A DNA stretch of 64,000 nucleotides from an uncultured Schlesneria sp. (lineage in GTDB: Bacteria > Planctomycetota > Planctomycetia > Planctomycetales > Planctomycetaceae). The notes under the pieces were generated by a model. The model saw nothing but the letters and a program-made list of their open reading frames with translations, was not told the origin of the DNA and did not search any database. Made by a program: the position numbers and the translations under genes. The stretch is from positions 62,001 through 126,000 of the forward strand of contig CAIULL010000070.1 of assembly GCA_903899985.1 (NCBI GenBank). The letters run 5' to 3'. Shown here one piece after another: positions 27,658 to 35,965 of this stretch. Within the stretch, counting starts at the first letter, position 1, and each line of letters starts with the position of its first letter.

Positions 27658-29094
27658 ATGAATGAATCAGACCGCAGGTTGGGCAAACATGCGATTGTGA
27701 TCGGAGGCAGCATCTGTGGTCTGCTGACCGCGCGGGTGCTCAGGTCGCATTTCGATAAAGTCACAGTGATTGAACGCGACTCGTTTTCGACGAATTACGA
27801 GCCTCGTAAGGGTGTTCCGCAGGGAAGAAATGTCCACGTCATTTTCGGTGGCGGAGTGCGCGTCATCAATCGACTTTTCCCGGGCTTTTTTGATGAACTT
27901 GCCAGAACTGGATCTGTTGTTTGTGACTTTGCAAAAGACTTGTGCTGGTATCACGGAGGCGTTTGGAAGGCCCGGCCAGCGTCGGAATTAGTGTCGTACT
28001 GGCAGAGTCGACCGTTCCTGGAATCCAATCTGCTGCGCCGACTCAAAGCCGATACCGATATTCGGATTCTGGAACAGTGTGCTGTCACGGGATTTCTTTC
28101 ATCCCCCGACAAGTCTCGTATCACCGGTGTCGAACTTCGTGCTCATGAGGAGACCGGAAAAACCGAAGCCATCGAGGCTGATCTGATTGTCGACGCGGGG
28201 GGGCGAGGAAGTCAGACGCCCGCATGGCTTGAAGCGATTGGCTATCAAAGGCCTGTCGAAACGACGGTTGAAGTCAACATCGGATATGCGAGTCGAATCT
28301 ACGAACCAAGCCAGGACACCACGCGTGACTGGCAAATCATGGCCCTTTATGGGACTCCGCCAGACAGTAAACGGACAGGTTACATTTTTCCGATCGAAGG
28401 GGGGCGATGGCTGGTCAGTCAGGTTGGCTTCTTGAAGGATTACCCACCTGACGATGACGAAGGTTATCTTGAATTCGCAAAGTCGCTGGAATTGCCCGAT
28501 TTTTACGATGCAATCAAGGACGCAAAACCACTCACGCCAATTTCCACATTCAAGTTTCCAGCCAATCGTTGGCGACGCTATGACCATCTTAAGCGGTTTC
28601 CCGCAGGACTATTGGTCATTGGAGATGCGATTTCGACATTCAACCCAGTTTACGGACAAGGGATGAGCGTTTGCTCGCTCGAAGTCGATGAACTTCGTCA
28701 GTTGCTTGAACACTGCCAGGGAAGCGCCGCGATCTCCACTGATCTGGCGAAAAAGTTTTTTCGAAAAGCGGCAAAGATCATCGAAACCCCCTGGATGCTG
28801 GCAACACAATCCGATTTTCTTTATCCGGAAACGTCAGGGAGGCGGCCGGTACATACGAATTTACTGAACTGGTATCTGCTGAGGATGTTGCAGCTTTGTT
28901 CGGGCAACGAACGAATCGTAAAAACGTTTTACGAAGTCTTGCACTTCATCAAAAAACCCACAGCATTCTTCCACCCGGCGGTTTTATTTCCCGTATTTGG
29001 TCGCGGCCTTGGCTTGAAAAAGTCTTACGATCCTTCAAAACAGCGTCCCAGCGTGACTTCAACAACGCATCTCAGCGTGACGACGCGGACTTAA
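27658..29094 (+). CDS. FAD-dependent mono-oxygenase, epoxidase/hydroxylase type
   Basis: 478 residues from the ATG at 27658 (a TTG at 27649 is possible). The dinucleotide fold is AIVIGGSICGLLTARVL with the ribose-binding ERD 20 residues on. The second FAD motif is LLVIGDAISTFNPVYGQGMSV (GD plus the PxxGQGM loop), and the middle motif DLIVDAGGRGS is present. The early segment RKGVPQGRNVHVIFGGG resembles the polyene epoxidase/LasC-like branch of group A flavin mono-oxygenases and also tryptophan-halogenase relatives, but the halogenase WxWxIP motif was not seen. The expected reaction is oxygen insertion into an organic substrate using FADH2. It lies between the two paralogous kinases in the same direction, 36 bases after the first. 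Confidence 0.82.
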   Translation: MNESDRRLGKHAIVIGGSICGLLTARVLRSHFDKVTVIERDSFSTNYEPRKGVPQGRNVHVIFGGGVRVINRLFPGFFDELARTGSVVCDFAKDLCWYHGGVWKARPASELVSYWQSRPFLESNLLRRLKADTDIRILEQCAVTGFLSSPDKSRITGVELRAHEETGKTEAIEADLIVDAGGRGSQTPAWLEAIGYQRPVETTVEVNIGYASRIYEPSQDTTRDWQIMALYGTPPDSKRTGYIFPIEGGRWLVSQVGFLKDYPPDDDEGYLEFAKSLELPDFYDAIKDAKPLTPISTFKFPANRWRRYDHLKRFPAGLLVIGDAISTFNPVYGQGMSVCSLEVDELRQLLEHCQGSAAISTDLAKKFFRKAAKIIETPWMLATQSDFLYPETSGRRPVHTNLLNWYLLRMLQLCSGNERIVKTFYEVLHFIKKPTAFFHPAVLFPVFGRGLGLKKSYDPSKQRPSVTSTTHLSVTTRT

Positions 29095-29332
29095 GCAGAC
29101 AGACTTCGAATCGGTGAGTCCAAGTGGCGCTTCGTCAGTCAGTTTTTGGGATGCTCCAAAAATTTTCCGGGGCGAAGTCGCGTAACTTCAGGTCAGTGTC
29201 TTTGTGTGATATAGTTGTATAGCGACAATTTGTACGAAAACTTATCGGTTTTTGCCGCGCGTTGTGGCAATCACCTTTGACGCGTTCTGCTTGCAATCTT
29301 TCGTAGCTTAGATTTTTGGATCGCGGGCCCAA

Positions 29333-32300
29333 ATGGAACACGACATCGTTTCCGATTCTGCAACTTCGCCCCTGAACGAACAGGATCTGCGGCTCATCGC
29401 CGCAGTAAAGGGTGCGTTTCAAATTTCCTGGCAGAAAAATCAATCTCCTGACATTGAAGAGTACTTAAAGAAATGTCCGGAACCGCTAAGGCCGGCGGCT
29501 CTGGCTGAGTTAATGACTCTGGATATCGGGTTTCGCCGGGCTGCGGGTGCGGCCTGTTCGCTGACGGATTATACGACGAGATTTCCTGGATATCTCGAAA
29601 CGGTTTCAAAGCTGTTTGATCAGTTACAGTCGTCAGACACGCAACCAACTTGTGAAGCGACCTTAATTGAGGCGAGTTCAGCAGTGGACGACGATGTTCC
29701 GTTGAATAAAAATCCGGAAGGTCACAAGCGGAAATCAGACGGTTCAGACGATTTGAAGGAAGTCCCCAAACAATTTGGCCGCTACCGAATTCTGAGTGAG
29801 CTTGGCCGTGGTGGTATGGGAGCCGTGTTTCTGGCCCTTGACGGAGAACTCGATCGAAAAGTCGCTCTCAAGATCCCATTCTTTAAGGAAGATGACGAGA
29901 AGGAAGCGGTCCAGCGATTCTATCGCGAGGCGAAAGCCATGGCGGTTGTTCAGCACGCCAACTTGTGTCCTGTGTTTGATGTGGGCCGGTTTGGAGAGTG
30001 GCACTTCCTGACGATGGCGTTCATTGACGGCCAGCCACTTTCGAATATGTTGAAAGATTCGAATTTCCTTTCCGTGACCCAGGCCGCCACACTGATGAAG
30101 ACTGTTGCGGTCGCGGTGCAGAAAGCGCACGAAGCAGGGATCGTGCATCGCGACTTGAAGCCCGCCAATATCATGCTGACGAAGGATGGTGATCCGATCA
30201 TCATGGACTTTGGATTGGCCCGTCGAAAGTCAACCGGCGAAGCCGACTTGACTCAAACTGGTGCCGTCTTTGGAAGTCCAGCCTATATGGCTCCCGAGCA
30301 GGTTGAGGCCAGGCACGATGAAATTGGACCGGCCACCGACGTTTACGCGCTGGGAGTCATTCTGTATCAGATGGTCACGGGCCACCGGCCATTTCAAGGT
30401 TCGGTGGCGTCGATTTTTGGACAAATCGTCTCAAACGTGCCCGCCCCCCCTTCGAAATGGCGTCAAGGATTGCCACCCGAGCTTGATGCAATCTGTTTGA
30501 AGGCGCTCGCAAAATCCCCTGCAAACCGGCATGCCTCAGCAGCAAAGTTTGCCGAGGAATTGTCGTATCTGGTGAATCCCGCCGGCAGTGATGTGAAGAC
30601 CATTTCTTATCATACTCGTCCCGATGTCGAATCCGCCGCCGGGGCAGAAGCTGAAAGTACGTCAAACAACCGTTCACGACGTGATGCGGAGTTACGACAG
30701 GTGACCGTTGCCGTTTTCAACTATGAAAGCGACGGCGACGAAGGCTCGATTAGCATGAACCGGGCGTCGATGTCTTCCCAGTCGGAAATGTTGCATGAGC
30801 AGTCTCAGTCGTTTGCCGCGTTCGTGACGGAACAGGCCGCAGAACTCGGCGGTGTGACGGTGCAGGGAACCGGACAGGAAGTCCTCACCTGCTTTGGGTT
30901 TCCTCAGGCGTTCGAAGATGCCCCGCATCGCGCGATTCGAGCAGCACTGCAAGTCATGCGGAAGCTCGCCGTGGCAGATCCCAAGGGGGTGAAACTACCT
31001 CCTGCAAGTCAGGTGTGGGTGGTTTTACATTCGGGTGAGGCCGTCGCAGAGGTCTCTGAGGGTTCACAAGGGCCGAGTGTTTCATTAGTGGGTGAAGCCC
31101 GTAACACGGCGCTTCGGTTGAGTGCCATTGTTGAACCGGGAACGGTTGTGGTCAGTACGGCGACCCACGCACGCGTGGCGCTGTACTTCGAGTGCGAATC
31201 ATTGGGAACGCAGCGGGTCCGCGGAATTTCTCAGCCCGTTGAACTTTTCAAAGTCAATAAAGAAGCCGCCTCGCGAAATCGAGTCGAGCTGGTCGATCCG
31301 GGTAATTTATCTCCGCTGGTTGGACGTAATACCGAGCTTGCGATTCTGAAGGATCGTTGGGAACAGGCTCAAGATAGTCTGGGTCAGATTGTCCTTTTGA
31401 TTGGTGACGCAGGGCTCGGCAAGTCGCGGTTGATCCGCGAGTTGCGGGAACACGTCATTGATTCGGATACGGAAGACGCCGCCGTGATCGAATGGCGATG
31501 TGCTCAGCATCAGCAAGGAACAAGCTTTTTTCCCGTCATCGAATTTCTCACGCGGTTGTTTGACTTCGAGAATCTTTCCGCAGCAGATCGGTTAGAAACC
31601 GTTGTTCGCTACCTGCGCGAGTGGAAAATCGAATCGGCGGAAAACGTCGCATTACTTTGCGGGCTGCTCGGCGTTGCCACCGATAGCCGTTTTCCCGCTC
31701 TCGCCTTGCCGCCGCAAAAAGTAAAGGAACGGACAGAAAAGTTGCTGCTTCAGTGGTTGAAGCAGATGGTTGAGATCAGCCCGATGTTGTTCATCGTTGA
31801 AGACTTGCACTGGCTCGATCCCTCGACCCTGGAATTACTCGAAAAGCATGTATCGGAATTCGAGACCGGTCGCATGCTCAGCATCCTGACTTTCCGTCCG
31901 GAATTCGAGACTCCGTGGAAAAGCAAACCACATCAAACGCAGATCGCTTTGAGTCGTCTGACCAAGCGGCAAATCGGCGAAATGATGCGGAAAAGGACCA
32001 AGCGCAGCGATATTCCAGAGCCAATCCTGCAACAGGTCATCGAACGTACCGACGGGATTCCGTTGTTTGTCGAAGAATTTACCGTCGTCATCCTGGAGTC
32101 GGGAATCCTGGATCGTCCGGATATCAATGAGGAAAACTCGTCCCTCTTGAACGTCATCCCGGCGACACTCCGCGATTTGCTGCTGTCTCGACTCGATCGC
32201 ATGGCCGCCGATCGTGAAGTTATTCAGCTTGCCTCAACAATCGGGCGAGAATTCAGCTTCAGTCTGTTGTCGGCCGCTTGTACCTTGCCGGAAAACCAGT

Positions 32301-33829
32301 TGCTGGGCGAGCTTGATAAATTACTGTCTGCAGGGATTCTCTTTAAAAAGGGAGAAGGCTCAGATGCGAGTTACATCTTCAACCATGCGCTGCTGCAAGA
32401 CGCGGCCTATCGCTCGATGCTCACCAAGCGACGGCAATCGTGTCATCAGAATATCGCCCAAGCCCTGGAATTGCATTTCACAGACATTGTCCATGCTCAA
32501 CCCGCTCTGCTCGCACATCATTACACCGAGGCGGGCATTACTGAAAAAGCGATTGACTACTGGATGAAGGCGGGACAGAAGTCGCAGGAACAGTCGGCGA
32601 ACATTGAGGCCATCCAGCATTTCGAAAAGGGACTGGCCCAGACAATGCTGCTGCCGGAATCGTCGGAACGCGACGTCCTGGAATTGAATTTGAAGTTGCC
32701 ACTTACCGGAGCCCTCATGGCGGTGCAGGGTTACGCGGCGAAGGAGGTCGAACCCGTTCAGAATCGGTGCATCGAGATCTGTCGCCAGCTTGGCGAGGGG
32801 TCACCGTTGTTTCTGGTCATGTTCACAAACTGGGAATGGCTGTTTATTCGCGGTCGGTTCGCCGATTGCTTCCGGCGCTGTGACGAACTTCTTGCTCTGG
32901 CCAAGGAGAAACAAGGCCCTGGAATGATGGGTGAAGCACGGTGGGCACTGACCTGTACGTCGTTTTACGCAGGGGACTTCGCTTCGGCACACGATCATGC
33001 AGTGATCGGATCGCAAAATCATCACCGTGAAGCGAGCATCGAATTTGCGAAAATCACGCAGCAGAACAGCGGGTCGTTGAACCTGATATTTCTTGGCTCG
33101 TCCCTTTGGCAATTGGGTTTTGCCGATCAGGGCCTTTCCTGGTCGCTGAAAGCTCTCGACCTGACTCTGGATTTGAAACACGCTTTCACCGAAGCGATGA
33201 TTTACTGGCAAATTGCTCAAGTCTACGATTTTGCTGGAATGGGGGATAAGACGATCGAATACGGCGAGCGTTGTATGAAGATCGCTGACGAGCAAGGATT
33301 CGTTTTCTGGGCGGCACTTGGAACCGCTTGTGTCGGTGTTGGTCTTAAGCATCTTGGCCGTTACGACGAGGCGATCGAGGCACTGCAAAAGGCACTCGTA
33401 CAAGTCGAAGCCACCGGGTCATTTATTCTGTTTACTAAGTACCGTGCACATCTAGCAGATTCGTTATGGCAATCAGGGCAACGTGATGCGGCAGTCAAGC
33501 AACTTGATCAGGCGTTCGCTGATCAAAGCGGGGGTGAGCTGTTTATGCACTCCGAGTTGCTACGGATTCGCGGGGACTTCCAGTTTGATAAAGGTGATCT
33601 GGATGCAGCCGAGGCGACGTATGGCGAATCGCTGGCGGTCGCCAGAAAGCAAAGCGCGAAGTTTTACGAGCTCAGGACGATGGTGCATCTCTGTCGAATC
33701 TGGCAGAAGCGAGGTGACATCGGCGGACTGAAGCAGAATCTGGAGCCGCTTTACAACTGGTTTACAGAAGGCTTTGAAATGCCCGATCTGAAAGCGGCCA
33801 GGAAACTGCTCGAAGGACTTTCCACTTAG
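29333..33829 (+). CDS. Giant Ser/Thr kinase with cyclase-like, STAND ATPase and TPR domains (copy 2)
   Basis: 1498 residues with ATG start. It has the same domain order as copy 1: leader (1-125); complete kinase (GRGGMG near 160, HRDLKPAN near 272, DFG near 292); degenerate cyclase homology domain (VAVFNYE, GTGQE); STAND ATPase with GDAGLGKSR near 692 and LFIVEDLHWLD; then TPR repeats. Through the ATPase part the two proteins are very similar, with mostly conservative changes; past about residue 1090 they diverge strongly, although both remain TPR-rich. The pair therefore arose by duplication, with different C-terminal sensing surfaces. The 238 bases before it are enough for its own promoter. 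Confidence 0.9.
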   Translation: MEHDIVSDSATSPLNEQDLRLIAAVKGAFQISWQKNQSPDIEEYLKKCPEPLRPAALAELMTLDIGFRRAAGAACSLTDYTTRFPGYLETVSKLFDQLQSSDTQPTCEATLIEASSAVDDDVPLNKNPEGHKRKSDGSDDLKEVPKQFGRYRILSELGRGGMGAVFLALDGELDRKVALKIPFFKEDDEKEAVQRFYREAKAMAVVQHANLCPVFDVGRFGEWHFLTMAFIDGQPLSNMLKDSNFLSVTQAATLMKTVAVAVQKAHEAGIVHRDLKPANIMLTKDGDPIIMDFGLARRKSTGEADLTQTGAVFGSPAYMAPEQVEARHDEIGPATDVYALGVILYQMVTGHRPFQGSVASIFGQIVSNVPAPPSKWRQGLPPELDAICLKALAKSPANRHASAAKFAEELSYLVNPAGSDVKTISYHTRPDVESAAGAEAESTSNNRSRRDAELRQVTVAVFNYESDGDEGSISMNRASMSSQSEMLHEQSQSFAAFVTEQAAELGGVTVQGTGQEVLTCFGFPQAFEDAPHRAIRAALQVMRKLAVADPKGVKLPPASQVWVVLHSGEAVAEVSEGSQGPSVSLVGEARNTALRLSAIVEPGTVVVSTATHARVALYFECESLGTQRVRGISQPVELFKVNKEAASRNRVELVDPGNLSPLVGRNTELAILKDRWEQAQDSLGQIVLLIGDAGLGKSRLIRELREHVIDSDTEDAAVIEWRCAQHQQGTSFFPVIEFLTRLFDFENLSAADRLETVVRYLREWKIESAENVALLCGLLGVATDSRFPALALPPQKVKERTEKLLLQWLKQMVEISPMLFIVEDLHWLDPSTLELLEKHVSEFETGRMLSILTFRPEFETPWKSKPHQTQIALSRLTKRQIGEMMRKRTKRSDIPEPILQQVIERTDGIPLFVEEFTVVILESGILDRPDINEENSSLLNVIPATLRDLLLSRLDRMAADREVIQLASTIGREFSFSLLSAACTLPENQLLGELDKLLSAGILFKKGEGSDASYIFNHALLQDAAYRSMLTKRRQSCHQNIAQALELHFTDIVHAQPALLAHHYTEAGITEKAIDYWMKAGQKSQEQSANIEAIQHFEKGLAQTMLLPESSERDVLELNLKLPLTGALMAVQGYAAKEVEPVQNRCIEICRQLGEGSPLFLVMFTNWEWLFIRGRFADCFRRCDELLALAKEKQGPGMMGEARWALTCTSFYAGDFASAHDHAVIGSQNHHREASIEFAKITQQNSGSLNLIFLGSSLWQLGFADQGLSWSLKALDLTLDLKHAFTEAMIYWQIAQVYDFAGMGDKTIEYGERCMKIADEQGFVFWAALGTACVGVGLKHLGRYDEAIEALQKALVQVEATGSFILFTKYRAHLADSLWQSGQRDAAVKQLDQAFADQSGGELFMHSELLRIRGDFQFDKGDLDAAEATYGESLAVARKQSAKFYELRTMVHLCRIWQKRGDIGGLKQNLEPLYNWFTEGFEMPDLKAARKLLEGLST

Positions 33830-34183
33830 TTGATCCCTCGTACGGCACGCCGTGAAGGATTCTCTTCGGGACGACGTGGTGTTCGCAGGATGCTCGTTTC
33901 TCCTGATGCCGAAGGTATTCAGGCGAATCGCCGGTGGCCCAGCGAAGACTGGATCGATCGCTTCGACGATTCTGGAATCCCCGCAGGGATTCCAGAACTA
34001 TCTGTCGATTTGGTGTCGTTTCAACAATATCGTTATCGGGCAGGATTTGATCCCGCTGGGATCGATCGGATCCCGCGACTTCGGCACCTGTGGTGTCACT
34101 AACGCTTCGTCACCGGCTATTCGCGGTGTCGTTTCATATAGAACACAAGGTGTGGAACCCGTGTTTTCTCGCAGAAGAATTAT
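33830..34183. other. 354-base gap between kinase copy 2 and the P450 gene
   Basis: No gene accepted. It holds a perfect 12-bp hairpin (33970-33997) and nearby repeated GATCCCGC/GGGATC words (34049-34077). The genes on either side converge, so terminators are expected here. Confidence 0.55.
33970..33997. terminator. Perfect hairpin TTCTGGAATCCC / GGGATTCCAGAA
   Basis: Arms 33970-33981 and 33986-33997 pair perfectly around CGCA. There is no clear T tract. It lies between convergent genes, 141 bases after the kinase stop, and also has the look of a dispersed palindrome. Confidence 0.5.
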
Positions 34184-35578
34184 TCACGGTTTCGCCTGGT
34201 GCGGTACAAGCTTGGCCTTCAATTCTTTTGTTTCGACGACTCCACAGTGAAGGCTCGGTTTAAACGATCCGCTTGTCTTGACGTAGACCTTTGAGAGCAT
34301 CGATGCCAGGACAATCTTCATGGAGAACATGGCGATTTTCCACCCCACGCACATACGTGGCCCTCGCCCGAAGGGGAAGAAATAGTCGCTTCCAATCGGA
34401 TTCGCTTCAACCCCCCCATTGGCCCATCGTTCAGGATCAAATTGATCTGGATTCTTCCAATGGTTTGCTGACCTTTGAACGGCATTCGCGACAATCATCA
34501 CGGCCGTATTTGGTGGAATTTCCCGGCCTCCCAGTGTCGTTGATCTGTCTTTGCGCACATTGCGCCCGAAAACCTGGACAGGAGGAATCAGCCGCAGCGA
34601 CTCACGTAAAACGTGATCCAGAAAAGAGGATTCTCCGATCGAAGACATGTCATAATCGGGCTTGTGCCGTCTCATCTCTGCCAGTTCGCCGTAGAGTTTC
34701 TTTTCAATCTCAGGATTCTCGTTGAGCAGGTGAAAAGTGTTGACGATCCCCGCGGCTGACGAAACGTCGCCGCCGACGTGAAATTCACTCAGGAAGTCGA
34801 CAAGCTGTTCGTCCGGAATATCTGATCCCTGCCTCAAGAAAATGCTCAGCAGATCGTTGGCATTCGGGTCAGGATTCTGTCGGGCCTCTTTGACGATTTT
34901 GTCATACGAGCCATAGTGAGCGGCCATAGCGCTGTGAAACGATGGTTGAAGAGGCGGAATCAACAGTGCCTGAGGGGTCGCCATGCGTCGCGTCGCCACC
35001 ACGGTCATTGTGTAGTAATTCTCGTAACCACCCGCATGGAACTTGGGGCCGCATACGATGCTGTTGAAGACATCGAAGAAGACCCGCTGAATCTTGTCGA
35101 GGATTTCGATTTCACCGACGGTCTCAAGCATCTTCGACAGGTGCTGGTCAACCACGGATTTGATGAGGGAAAACTGGGACTCCAACCAGGCGTCCAATCC
35201 GTCGATCAGACACGGATGGGAATGAGGCTTCCTCAAGTTATTCCATTCTGGCGAATTCAGGTTGAAAACGGTGTTACGCAACACCGGCCTGAGGGCTTTG
35301 ATTGGATAATCCTTGTAGTAATCATCGGCTTTATCAATCAAAACGTCGCGAATCAGATTCGGATCGTTAAGGATGAGTGTTGGCTCACTGCCAAGCCAGC
35401 ACAACGTCATGCCACCGTATTTTTTTTCGTAATCCGCAAAAACTTCCCACGGATTTCGCGTTGCGAATTCACCCATGTTACCAATCGGGAAAACCGGCGT
35501 CGGGCCGGGAATTCCCTCAAATTTTTTCATCAAAGACCCGTATCGAATCCGGAACAACGTGTCAAAAATTCCTGCCAT
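34184..35578 (-). CDS. Cytochrome P450
   Basis: 464 residues with ATG start. The haem-binding loop is FPFGRGPRMCVGW (residues 401-413, cysteine ligand C410). The K-helix ExxR is in VLRESLRL, the PERF-like motif is FDPERW, and the I-helix oxygen groove reads FHVGGDVSSAAG, where the usual threonine is serine. The N-terminus has the proline-rich hinge PGPTPVFPIGN but only a weak hydrophobic start, so the protein may be soluble or loosely membrane-bound. It would oxidise an unknown lipid-like or natural-product substrate with electrons from a reductase or ferredoxin not encoded here. It faces the kinase/FAD-enzyme cluster convergently. Confidence 0.92.
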   Translation of the reverse strand: MAGIFDTLFRIRYGSLMKKFEGIPGPTPVFPIGNMGEFATRNPWEVFADYEKKYGGMTLCWLGSEPTLILNDPNLIRDVLIDKADDYYKDYPIKALRPVLRNTVFNLNSPEWNNLRKPHSHPCLIDGLDAWLESQFSLIKSVVDQHLSKMLETVGEIEILDKIQRVFFDVFNSIVCGPKFHAGGYENYYTMTVVATRRMATPQALLIPPLQPSFHSAMAAHYGSYDKIVKEARQNPDPNANDLLSIFLRQGSDIPDEQLVDFLSEFHVGGDVSSAAGIVNTFHLLNENPEIEKKLYGELAEMRRHKPDYDMSSIGESSFLDHVLRESLRLIPPVQVFGRNVRKDRSTTLGGREIPPNTAVMIVANAVQRSANHWKNPDQFDPERWANGGVEANPIGSDYFFPFGRGPRMCVGWKIAMFSMKIVLASMLSKVYVKTSGSFKPSLHCGVVETKELKAKLVPHQAKP

Positions 35579-35965
35579 AAATCATATCACCTTGCTGGAA
35601 TTGAAATGCCGGGCCGGACTGGAGTCATGACGATTGAAGGGATCTATAAACACGAATGACAATTCGCCCTTCCATTCAATTTCGACATCTTTGCGGAATT
35701 GAGGAAGGACCGTGATTGTGAAATAAAACCCGACTGGAACGCCGCAAAAAGAGTATCAAACACTGATCGACACTTCAATCAGCGATGCAAAATCACTCTT
35801 TTCTTAAGGTTCACCCAATGATCGCTGGCTGGTCCATTTCAGCGAGTTTCCGAAAAAAACAGGAAAAACTCGAATTGCATCTCTGATTCGCGAGACCCAT
35901 ACTACTTATCGAGTGTTTCATTTCGGGGAATTCATTTCGCGTTGGTATTTGGGCAGGAGGTTGTG
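35579..35965. other. 387-base divergent intergenic region
   Basis: Lies between the P450 (minus) and the 2064-residue protein (plus) and should hold both promoters. Only the AGGAGG ribosome site at 35955-35960 was recognised. Confidence 0.5.

Noticed and set aside
23113-33829. TOMM (thiazole/oxazole peptide) biosynthesis cluster around the kinase/cyclase fusion proteins
   Set aside because: No cyclodehydratase, dehydrogenase or short Cys/Ser/Thr-rich precursor peptide could be found; only the kinase architecture recalls it.
33852-34250. 132-codon open frame between kinase copy 2 and the P450
   Set aside because: Runs through a perfect hairpin and into the P450 end; composition is not protein-like.
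34916-35659. 247-codon open frame opposite the P450
   Set aside because: Antisense to a complete P450 with all motifs in place.
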